Source: Verrucomicrobiota bacterium (GTDB lineage: Bacteria > Verrucomicrobiota > Verrucomicrobiia > Limisphaerales > JAEYXS01). Taken from it: a stretch of DNA of 64,000 nt. The stretch lies in the NCBI GenBank assembly GCA_023431185.1, contig JAEYXS010000026.1, positions 5,684 to 69,683 of the forward strand, written 5' to 3'. Position 1 is the stretch's first letter; every line of letters begins with the position of its first letter. Position numbers and translations under genes: made by a program. The notes beneath the pieces were generated by a model that saw only the letters and a program-made list of their open reading frames with translations, was not told where the DNA came from and did not search any database. Below, piece by piece: positions 1 through 7,075 of this stretch.

Positions 1-104
1 TCATGCTGCTGATTTTGCTGACGGGAGAGTATGCGAGGCAGGCAGAGGCGGTAAATGATGAATGACGAAATCCGAATGACCGAGGAGTGAGCAATGACTA
101 AGCT
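1..104. other. left edge, no gene assigned
   Basis: Short non-coding edge downstream of the minus-strand HEAT-like pair. A minus-strand ATG lies at positions 4-2, so another gene could start here and run out of the window, but only two bases of it are present. The stretch at about 57-81 contains the words GAATGACGAAATCCGAATGAC-like, a type of short degenerate intergenic repeat often seen in this group (from memory, not checked). Confidence 0.3.
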
Positions 105-1046
105 TTACGGTTTCTGGTGGGGGCCTTCGGGGTCGATTTTACGGACAACTTCCATAACATAATTAGAGAGATTTTTGTCGCCCAAGGTGCCGGCGAATTG
201 ACGCAACAGAGGTGCTGCGGGCCGGGCATTGGTGCCAATGTCTCCCAAGTCCAGTGTCAGCGTAAGCGAAAAGCTGGTATCCCCAGCCACGATGTGATTG
301 GTGAAATAGGCCAGTTCCGGGCCAGGTCCAGTGATTTTGAGAATACTGCTGGCGATTTTAGCTCGAGCGTAAGTCGGGCGGTTGGTCTCCGCCAGCCGTG
401 ATCGTAACACGGGAAGTGCTGTCACACTCGCGGCACCAAATTCCCCTAACGCATGAAAGTGGCCGTGCTCTGGAAATGGCGGACGGTTGGTCATGCTGAG
501 TGATTCAATCAAAGCGGGCACTGTCACCTCAGGCTGGCGATGGATGAAACCGAGTAGCAAGGCCGTACTGTCACTAAAAGCCGGATCGCCGGTTTTCAAC
601 TCAGAGATGAGAACTGGGATGAGCGGTTCGGCATTTGCACGTAGCAGACACAGCAAGTTAAAGGCGTGGGATTGGCGATGGGTTTGGTGGTCGCCGCCAT
701 AGTATCTTGTTTGGAAGACGCGTTGTTTCTGGGCCATCATCCAAGCGGTAAACTTTGAATCATCACGTTTATACTCCTGCCAGAGAAACCACACTGCGTT
801 CGTTCCCAGGTTTTTGAATCGCTCAGCTTTGGTATCGTTGCTCTCGGCATCGTAAGGTGAGCTAGGATATTTCTCGATTTCAAACCACTCTTCCACCGTC
901 TTCCCCTGATACTGCGGCTGCATGGCGCGGTGAATCGCTTTGCTGCCCCAGAGGAGCAGGCACAGGGCGACGATGCCCCAAACCACGCGCGGACGTAAGA
1001 AACGGTGCGCCTTTCTTGCAGCAGAGGTGTTTTCTACAGTCGTCAT
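105..1046 (-). CDS. membrane-anchored HEAT-repeat-like protein (paralogue A)
   Basis: Protein of 313 residues. A single membrane segment at about residues 20-38 follows a basic N-terminus, and the rest is an alpha-helical, HEAT-like array with units such as PLIPVLISELKTGD and VPALIESL. It is a clear paralogue of the gene immediately upstream: residues 31-40 (LLWGSKAIHR) are identical in the two proteins and both continue with a YQGKT..EWF motif. Its ATG overlaps the TGA of the upstream gene by four bases (1043-1046), so translation is probably coupled. Function is unknown; HEAT arrays usually mediate protein-protein contacts, and the anchor would place the array on one face of the cytoplasmic membrane. 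Well supported as a gene, not as a function. Confidence 0.8.
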   Translation of the reverse strand: MTTVENTSAARKAHRFLRPRVVWGIVALCLLLWGSKAIHRAMQPQYQGKTVEEWFEIEKYPSSPYDAESNDTKAERFKNLGTNAVWFLWQEYKRDDSKFTAWMMAQKQRVFQTRYYGGDHQTHRQSHAFNLLCLLRANAEPLIPVLISELKTGDPAFSDSTALLLGFIHRQPEVTVPALIESLSMTNRPPFPEHGHFHALGEFGAASVTALPVLRSRLAETNRPTYARAKIASSILKITGPGPELAYFTNHIVAGDTSFSLTLTLDLGDIGTNARPAAPLLRQFAGTLGDKNLSNYVMEVVRKIDPEGPHQKP

Positions 1047-1984
1047 GGCCTCATGCGCCGATTGAAGAATTCGCTTTGTCGGATAAATCGTTTCATCGAG
1101 TCGGCATGTTCCTTGTTCGTCAGGCTGTCGGAGAATTTTAGTAATGCCGGGATCGTGTTGGAGTGAGTCCGGTTCATTTCCAGCGCGAACAGGATGCCCG
1201 TTGTTTTGGGTACATCGTCCGGGTCGATGACTCGAGCGAGATGCGAGGTACTTCCAGCGGCGGTATCGATGCGGATGATTGATGCGGCGATGCGTATCTT
1301 TTCGTCGTCGCCAGTTTTGGGGCTGTCGTGCAAGGTCAGCAACAGTGGCAAAGCTGCCTGTGCCTCGTCCTCAAATTCGCTCAAAGCCCAGATAAGCGTG
1401 GACTGTTTGGCGGTGGATCGGGATTGCTTCAATGCCCGCAACAAAGCGGGGACGGACAAGTCAGGGCGTTGCCGCAGACTGCCCAGCCACCGGGCGGCAT
1501 CTTCTGCTATCTCTCTGTCCACACTGTCCAATCTGCTCACCAGCTCGGGTATCAGGCATTCCGTCTCTGGCCCGAAAAAGTGGAGCATGATCTGCGCGCG
1601 GAACTGTTGCTCCATCCGTGCTTTTTCCACCTCGTGCTGTGCGCTCAAAGCATAACGTTTCCACGCATCCATCAGCGGCGTGTCAGAAGGAATCTGGCCA
1701 GTATATTCGAGCCAGAGATACTGCACCGCATTCGTACCCATCGCTCGCAAGGCATCTACCCCTGGATCATTTGTGGGGACATAGATATGATGGGGGTAGG
1801 TGGAGATTTTTGCTTCTGCGAACCACTCTTGTGCCGTCTTCCCCTGATACTTGGGCGGCTGATCGCGGTGAATCGCTTTGCTGCCCCAGAGGAGAAGGCA
1901 GAGAGCCGCGCCGCCCCAAAGCCAACGACGACGCAGAAACTTCGCGCGTTTGCCGGAATCACTATTGGCCGTCTCGGTGTTCAC
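1043..1984 (-). CDS. membrane-anchored HEAT-repeat-like protein (paralogue B)
   Basis: Protein of 313 residues, same length and layout as paralogue A downstream. A basic stretch (KFLRRRWLWG) precedes one membrane segment at about 21-37, then helical repeats (CLIPELVSRL, VPALLRAL, AALPLLLTL). The chosen start is GTG at 1984. It has one of the few good ribosome binding sites in the window, AGAGGAG about seven bases upstream, which supports this start. It is the first gene of the two-gene unit and is followed by a four-base overlap. Upstream (2020-2229) lies a fragment of a third copy, so the family has been expanding or decaying locally. No enzymatic motif is visible. Confidence 0.8.
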   Translation of the reverse strand: MNTETANSDSGKRAKFLRRRWLWGGAALCLLLWGSKAIHRDQPPKYQGKTAQEWFAEAKISTYPHHIYVPTNDPGVDALRAMGTNAVQYLWLEYTGQIPSDTPLMDAWKRYALSAQHEVEKARMEQQFRAQIMLHFFGPETECLIPELVSRLDSVDREIAEDAARWLGSLRQRPDLSVPALLRALKQSRSTAKQSTLIWALSEFEDEAQAALPLLLTLHDSPKTGDDEKIRIAASIIRIDTAAGSTSHLARVIDPDDVPKTTGILFALEMNRTHSNTIPALLKFSDSLTNKEHADSMKRFIRQSEFFNRRMRP

Positions 1985-2019
1985 TAGCTGGCTCCTCTGG
2001 AATAGCTTATGCGTAAAAG

Positions 2020-2229
2020 CTACCGCACATTGACCGCATATGCGAGCGCGAATGCAAGTCGTGGAGCGTCAACCTCCGGTCCGGGACCATTGATGGTCAG
2101 GAGGGCCTTGGTCAGCCAATAACCTTCGTAAGAGTTCGGGGTGGTCGTTTTTGCGAGTTGCATGCGGAGATATGGCCGCGCCCCGTACAGGGGCTCGCTT
2201 TGCCCGAATGTTTCTGCCAGCCTCTGCAT
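2020..2229 (-). pseudogene. fragment of a third HEAT-like paralogue
   Basis: An open stretch of about 69 codons aligns with the middle of paralogue A. It reads RPYLRMQLAKTTTP ... ALLTINGPGPEV where paralogue A has LPVLRSRLAETNRP ... SSILKITGPGPEL. It lacks the membrane anchor and N-terminal half, ends at a TAG just after the shared GPGPE motif, and runs head-on into the promoter region of the sialidase gene. This is best read as the remnant of a third tandem copy truncated at both ends, not as a functional gene. Confidence 0.55.
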
Positions 2230-2248
2230 CCATCACTCACTCACGAAT

Positions 2249-3367
2249 ATGAAACGTCACTGCTTTGTATTGCTTTTGGTTCTCATGGGCATGGTCGCTC
2301 CCGCATTTGCCGCCACGATCGGCGAGACCGTGCTGAACATCGAGCCCACCAGGGAGAACCCGCGCAGCTCGGAAGGCGCCTTCGTCACGCTGAAGTCCGG
2401 CCGCATCCTGTTCTATTACACCCAGTTCTACGGCGGCGCGCATGACAACAGCCCGGCGCACATCGTGGCGATCCATTCCGATGATGAAGGCAAGACCTGG
2501 AGCAAGGAGCCACAGACGATCGTGGAGAACAAGGGTGGCGAAAACGTGATGAGCGTCTCCCTTCTGCGCCTCAAAAGCGGACGCATCGCGTTGTTCTATC
2601 TGTTGAAAAACAACTGGCTGGATTGCCGCCCCTACGTTTGCTTCTCCGAGGATGAGACGAAAACCTGGTCTGCTCCCATACTCATGACCCAAGCCCCCGG
2701 GTACTTCGTGATGAATAATGACCGCGTCATCCAGCTCACGACGGGCCGCCTCGTCGCTCCCTTGGCTTTTCATCGCGCGAAGGCGAGTGATCCCAAGACC
2801 AGCAAATCTTTCGACAGCCGCGCCATCACGATGTGGGTGCTCTCCGATGACGAAGGCAAGACGTGGCGCGAAGCGGATTCTTGGTGGGCCATGCCGCAGA
2901 ACACGCGCAGCGGCTTGCAAGAGCCGGGTGTGGTGGAACTGGGGGATGGTTCGCTCTTCAGTTGGGCCCGCACGGATGGCGGCAGCCAGTTTGTTTTCCA
3001 TTCAAAAGATCAGGGCAAGACTTGGACCCCGCCTGCCGCCAGCAAACTGATCTCTCCAGTCTCGCCTGCGAGCATCAAGCGATTGCCGGGCTCAGACAAA
3101 TTGCTGGCCATCTACAATGACCACTCCGGCCAGTTCCCGTTCCCGAAAGGCAAGCGCACCCCGCTCATCGCCGCACTCTCCGCCGATGGCGGCGCAACGT
3201 GGACGCAGGCCAAGGCGTTCGAAGAAGATCCAGATGGCTGGTATTGCTACACCGCCATGCACTACACGAAGGATGCGGTGCTGCTGGGGTATTGTGCGGG
3301 TGATACGAAGGTGGGCGGATTGAACCGGCTAAGAATCAAGCGGGTTTCACTAGTTGATTTGCAGTGA
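2249..3367 (+). CDS. secreted sialidase-like BNR/Asp-box protein
   Basis: Protein of 372 residues starting at the ATG that gives a clean signal peptide (MKRHCFVLLLVLMGMVAPAFA, residues 1-21 in two overlapping parts); an upstream in-frame GTG adds 36 unlikely residues. Five Asp-box motifs of the form S-x-D-x-G-x-T-W are visible: SDDEGKTW (77-84), SEDETKTW, SDDEGKTW, SKDQGKTW and SADGGATW. They mark a six-bladed beta-propeller of the exo-alpha-sialidase/BNR family. Such proteins in this phylum act on extracellular glycans, but many Asp-box proteins are not sialidases, so the substrate is open. It stands alone on the plus strand between minus-strand genes. Confidence 0.82.
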   Translation: MKRHCFVLLLVLMGMVAPAFAATIGETVLNIEPTRENPRSSEGAFVTLKSGRILFYYTQFYGGAHDNSPAHIVAIHSDDEGKTWSKEPQTIVENKGGENVMSVSLLRLKSGRIALFYLLKNNWLDCRPYVCFSEDETKTWSAPILMTQAPGYFVMNNDRVIQLTTGRLVAPLAFHRAKASDPKTSKSFDSRAITMWVLSDDEGKTWREADSWWAMPQNTRSGLQEPGVVELGDGSLFSWARTDGGSQFVFHSKDQGKTWTPPAASKLISPVSPASIKRLPGSDKLLAIYNDHSGQFPFPKGKRTPLIAALSADGGATWTQAKAFEEDPDGWYCYTAMHYTKDAVLLGYCAGDTKVGGLNRLRIKRVSLVDLQ

Positions 3368-3392
3368 TAAAGGCAATGGTGCCTGCTTGAAA

Positions 3393-3884
3393 TCAATAGT
3401 AGAATTCGACCATGTAAATGGCCACGGCTTGCAGGTGCAGGATCAACGCACTTCCAGCCCAAATCTTCGGCCAATTGCCATGGCAACGGAGGGCTGCGAT
3501 GCTGAAAGCCATTCCGAAGGCCAGACAGAGGATGCGGGCGAAGTCCAGTTGCGCTTCGTAGTGTTTATATTCTCGGAGATAACCGATGACTAGGAATCCC
3601 AAGGGTGTTAGTGCCGGTCGAAGCAGAATAATGCGCTGACGCCAGATGTCTCGGATAGGCACCCAAGGTAACGACAACGCAGCCAGCAGGGTAAATACAA
3701 ACAAGAAGCCGACAGACTTGTTTCCCACCAGATTGAAATCCGGGTAGTTCCAAGTGGCGAAAAAAGCATATGGGTCCATGGGAGTAATTAATTGGCGTTC
3801 CACCAGCAAGAACAGCCTGAATCCTTCAGTTATTAAGCTAGCAGAATTGACGTGAGAAGCAAGGCCGGAGCGCTGAAGGCGCAT
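3393..3884 (-). CDS. small integral membrane protein, unknown
   Basis: Up to 163 residues. Four hydrophobic segments are seen: SVGFLFVFTLLAALSLPWV, ALTPLGFLVIGYL, ILCLAFGMAFSIAAL and IWAGSALILHLQAVAIYM. The start is uncertain; an internal ATG at 3779 (MDPYAFFATWNYPDF) would give 128 residues and a tidier membrane protein. Neither start has a ribosome binding site. It ends 25 bases from the convergent sialidase gene. No family was recognised. Confidence 0.5.
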   Translation of the reverse strand: MRLQRSGLASHVNSASLITEGFRLFLLVERQLITPMDPYAFFATWNYPDFNLVGNKSVGFLFVFTLLAALSLPWVPIRDIWRQRIILLRPALTPLGFLVIGYLREYKHYEAQLDFARILCLAFGMAFSIAALRCHGNWPKIWAGSALILHLQAVAIYMVEFYY

Positions 3885-3922
3885 CGAACGGGTTTCGCTA
3901 AAAGCGCTGGCTGAATAACGGA

Positions 3923-3952
3923 AAACCCCGCCTGTGAAAACAGACGGGGTTT
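3923..3952 (-). terminator. hairpin terminator after the ThuA gene
   Basis: Near-perfect hairpin: AAACCCCG (3923-3930) pairs with CGGGGTTT (3945-3952), and CTGT pairs with ACAG around a GAAA loop. It lies about 30 bases past the stop codon of the minus-strand ThuA gene. The A/T-rich flanks could let it work in both directions. Confidence 0.75.
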
Positions 3953-3982
3953 GAAAAGCGAACGCTCTATTCGAGCGCTTGA

Positions 3983-4966
3983 TTATTTCTTCTCAGCCTT
4001 CTTGTCGTTCTTTTTGTCCTGCTTGGGTGCTGGTGGCGGTGTCTTGGGCGGGATTTCAGCGTGATTCGGTGTCACTTCTTTCAGGTTCGGGGTGACATCC
4101 GCATCCACATTACGAACGGACCAGGAGATGCCGCCCATCAAAATGTCCTGGAAGATGGGATTGGTCCACACGTCCTCGCGATGGCCCATGGAGGTGTAGA
4201 AGACGCGGCCCTTGCCATACATGCGCGCCCAGGTGGCGGGATAGGGTGAGCGCTTGTATTCGTTATCCGTCATGTTCTTGGTCTCCTGCACGAGGAGCAC
4301 ATGCAGGTTGGGCTGGAACTCTTTCAGCGAGTACCACTCCTCGTTCATCTCGAAGGAATCGCCGAGCTTCTCGAAGCCGGGAAATTTCTTATCCACCACG
4401 CGCATCGGGGCGACTTGCTGCTTGCCGTGTCTGATGAACTCACCGCCGAGCATGAGGATGTAAGGATCGGACTTGTCACCGTTCGTCTGGTAACGGGCGG
4501 ACTTGTCATCTGGGTCTGGCTTGGTGTGAAAAGTATCCGAGCCGCTGTGCGAGCCGATGAAACCTTTGCCATTCTTCACCGCGTCGATGAAGGCCTGTTT
4601 GCCTTCGGGGGTCATCGCCGGATTTTTGTCCGTGCCCACGGTGGTAAGGTCACCGGTGGTGTAGAAGAAGAAGGCGTCGAACTGGTCGAGATACTTCGGT
4701 GTGAAGAGGCTGCCGTCCTTGCTGAAGGTGAACTCGAAATTGTATTTTGGGCCGAGCTCGGCGAGGACTTGCTCAGCGAAGCTGGGCTGGCCGTTGTTAC
4801 GCTTGATGACGGAGTGCTCGAAGCCGGAGGATTTGGAGAAAAATAGGATCTTGCGCTTTGGGCCCTTGGTGGGGGCGGCCCACGAATTGGTCAGACCGGC
4901 CAAGGACAGGCCGAGCGTGGCCAGACCGGTGCGCTTGAGCATTTCACGACGATTCAGCGATGACAT
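3983..4966 (-). CDS. ThuA-domain protein with Tat-type signal
   Basis: Protein of 327 residues. The N-terminus has a twin-arginine-like signal (NRREMLKRTG, then a hydrophobic stretch to about residue 30). The body is a ThuA (trehalose-utilisation-like) domain: ILFFSKSSGFEHS, FDAFFFYTTGDLT, GFIGSHSGSDTFH, MGHREDVWTNP. The fold is related to class I glutamine amidotransferases but its reaction is unsettled; it is often linked to extracytoplasmic sugar metabolism. The last 40 residues are rich in Pro and Lys and probably disordered. A strong hairpin follows the gene. A second ThuA protein is encoded at 44065-44997. Confidence 0.85.
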   Translation of the reverse strand: MSSLNRREMLKRTGLATLGLSLAGLTNSWAAPTKGPKRKILFFSKSSGFEHSVIKRNNGQPSFAEQVLAELGPKYNFEFTFSKDGSLFTPKYLDQFDAFFFYTTGDLTTVGTDKNPAMTPEGKQAFIDAVKNGKGFIGSHSGSDTFHTKPDPDDKSARYQTNGDKSDPYILMLGGEFIRHGKQQVAPMRVVDKKFPGFEKLGDSFEMNEEWYSLKEFQPNLHVLLVQETKNMTDNEYKRSPYPATWARMYGKGRVFYTSMGHREDVWTNPIFQDILMGGISWSVRNVDADVTPNLKEVTPNHAEIPPKTPPPAPKQDKKNDKKAEKK

Positions 4967-5050
4967 AATGATGCGGAGTTGGATTGCTTAGACCGACTAT
5001 GCCAGCCCGCAGCAGTGCGCCAAGTGCAATCGGGGCAGTGATCGGGCCGG

Positions 5051-5869
5051 TCACTTTGAGGAGGTGACTTTGTCCACTTCCACCTTGGCCACTTCGGGTT
5101 CGACGACCAAGGCCTTGAACGGCCATTCCTGGCCGGCATCCAGAATCATGATGTAGTCCGAGGCATTGCCGATCTGTTTGCCGGCGGCATCGAACAGTTT
5201 GAAGTCAACGCGCACGGAGGTGTGTTGGACGTCGGTGTTGTTCTTCACCTTGCCGGTGACATAGACGAGGCTGGTGCCCTGGTTCTTTTCCAGTTCGTAA
5301 CTGAGCACTTGCAGGTCATCCTTTGGCCCCAGCAGGCTCAGGCCGCCACCGCCGCCGCCTTTTTTCTTGATGATGACAAAGGCACCGCCGCCGATCAGGG
5401 CCAAAACAAGCAGGATACCGACGATCAGCATCACCTTTTTGCCGCCGCCTTTCTTGGCCGGGGCTTCCGTCAATTCTTCCTCCGTAGGCACGGGCGGGCT
5501 GGCCACCTTGGGCCGGGCTGGCGCAGGTGACGGTGCGGGAGCGGAAGCCGGTGCGGCGGCTGGGGGCGCGCTGACTCCCGGGGCGTTCAACGGCGTTTCC
5601 TTGCCGCAATGCGGGCAGGCGATCATGGAGCCGACGGCATTGGCCGGGAAAGAGATGCGCCCATGGCAATGGCGGCAGGCGCACTTGAGGCTCGGCGCGG
5701 CAGCGGTGGCAGCCACGGGAGCGGAGGGGGGGGGCGCGGCGGGAGCAGGCAAGGCCACGGAATTGTGGCAATGCGGACACTGGATCGTGGAGCCCCCCGC
5801 ACTGGCGGGATAGGCGATACGACCGTTACAATGCGGACAGGCGCATTTGAGATCCTGGGCGACGCTCAT
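5051..5869 (-). CDS. double zinc-ribbon membrane protein with FxLYD-like domain
   Basis: Protein of 272 residues. The start is the ATG at 5869, preceded by GAAGAAG. Two zinc-ribbon units come first: CPHC at 11-14 with CPHC at 31-34, and CRHC at 65-68 with CPHC at 85-88. A Pro/Ala-rich linker, one membrane helix (about 146-167) and a Gly-rich hinge follow. The C-terminal domain (VYVTGKVKNNTD ... VDFKLFDAAGKQIG) looks like the FxLYD domain, a secreted beta-sandwich. The likely topology is cytoplasmic zinc ribbons with an external C-terminus. It lies 84 bases upstream of the ThuA gene on the same strand and may be co-transcribed. Confidence 0.75.
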   Translation of the reverse strand: MSVAQDLKCACPHCNGRIAYPASAGGSTIQCPHCHNSVALPAPAAPPPSAPVAATAAAPSLKCACRHCHGRISFPANAVGSMIACPHCGKETPLNAPGVSAPPAAAPASAPAPSPAPARPKVASPPVPTEEELTEAPAKKGGGKKVMLIVGILLVLALIGGGAFVIIKKKGGGGGGLSLLGPKDDLQVLSYELEKNQGTSLVYVTGKVKNNTDVQHTSVRVDFKLFDAAGKQIGNASDYIMILDAGQEWPFKALVVEPEVAKVEVDKVTSSK

Positions 5870-6077
5870 GCTTCTTCTTCGTTCCCCGGTGACGCTCCGC
5901 CCCATCGGATGCGGCAAACCGGTTTTTGGGACACGCAGGTTTTCGCAAGAAACCACGCGCCCAGCAACCTTTTCCTTTCATCAACCGGCAACCGAAGCAA
6001 GTTTGCGGGTGATTACGCAGAGGAGCCTCACCGATATTGGCCATCACCGGTCAGAAATGGCGGGCCTGATGCCGCGG

Positions 6078-7058
6078 TCATTGGACCTTTACGCGGTAGA
6101 AGCGGAAGGGTTGGTTGATGGCCGCGAGGTCCAGAAACTCAAAGACGCCGTTGGCCGGGGTGTTCGTGTGGATGGGTGTCCAGGCCTGCAAATCGGTGGT
6201 GACTTCCAGCACATAAGTGCGGTTTGGCTCACCGAGCAACCGCACAGGTTGGGAGCCATCCGGCAGCCGGGACAGGCTTTGTAAAGTGGGCGGAATGGCA
6301 TGGGCATAGGCCGCGATGGTGTAGTTGTCGAAGACCATATAATTGTCGCCGGGATTGTTGACGTCGCGGAGGGACCACACCGCATCCACATCACCCAAGG
6401 TCAGCGCCGCGCCGCGCGTGGTGATGGGCTGTTCGGTCACAAGCACGGTATCGTCGATGCGTGCGCTCCAGCGGTTGCGGGCCACGTCCATGATGATGAC
6501 CAACTCATAGATGCGGTTCGGCTCGAAGGTCTTTCCGGTGGAGACAAAGCCGCTTTCGTTGTCCAATGCGTAGTTCACCTGCAAGGCGTGGTTGTCGAAG
6601 TCCAAGGTGAAGAGGCGTTCCACAGAGGCGTTATAAACGGTCCAGCGGAAATCGTCGTAGTGACCGTTCTCAGGCGTCGAGTCCAAGATGGCCATGAGGG
6701 TGGAGAACTGGACGAGCGGCTGGTTGACCGGAATGGAGGGCAGGCCGGATTTCCAAACACTAACCACGTTGACGCCATCACCGGGCGTATCATCTACGGG
6801 CGCAGCATAACCGATGTAGGCCTGCTGGCCGTAGCCGGCGAAGATATTGTCCAAGACGCCGTTCCATAATCCCGAACTGCTGCCAAAACTGGACCAGCCA
6901 TTCTGTCCGGCCAGATCGGCCGCGGTGCTGTAACCTTCCGCGGTTTCGAAGCCCGTGGAGAAAAGCACGGTCGGCTCGGCGGCTCGCAGGTTCAAAACGA
7001 GGGCGGCGAGGCAAAGTGCGGACACAACCCACCTGTGAATGAGCGTTTTCATCTTCAT
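6078..7058 (-). CDS. secreted LamG-like protein, unknown
   Basis: Protein of 326 residues with a signal peptide (about 1-26, ending LNLRAAEP). The central part resembles the concanavalin-like sandwich of secreted proteins in this group (FSTGFETAEGYS ... VFDNYTIAAYA). The C-terminus (YVLEVTTDLQAWTPI, then FRFYRVKVQ at the end) is a small domain commonly found at the end of verrucomicrobial exported proteins. An excellent ribosome binding site (AAGGAG, four bases before the ATG) lies in the 17-base gap after the stop of the upstream DUF6600 gene, so the two form an operon. Function unknown. Confidence 0.75.
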   Translation of the reverse strand: MKMKTLIHRWVVSALCLAALVLNLRAAEPTVLFSTGFETAEGYSTAADLAGQNGWSSFGSSSGLWNGVLDNIFAGYGQQAYIGYAAPVDDTPGDGVNVVSVWKSGLPSIPVNQPLVQFSTLMAILDSTPENGHYDDFRWTVYNASVERLFTLDFDNHALQVNYALDNESGFVSTGKTFEPNRIYELVIIMDVARNRWSARIDDTVLVTEQPITTRGAALTLGDVDAVWSLRDVNNPGDNYMVFDNYTIAAYAHAIPPTLQSLSRLPDGSQPVRLLGEPNRTYVLEVTTDLQAWTPIHTNTPANGVFEFLDLAAINQPFRFYRVKVQ

Positions 7059-7075
7059 GATACTCCTTGGGTTGA

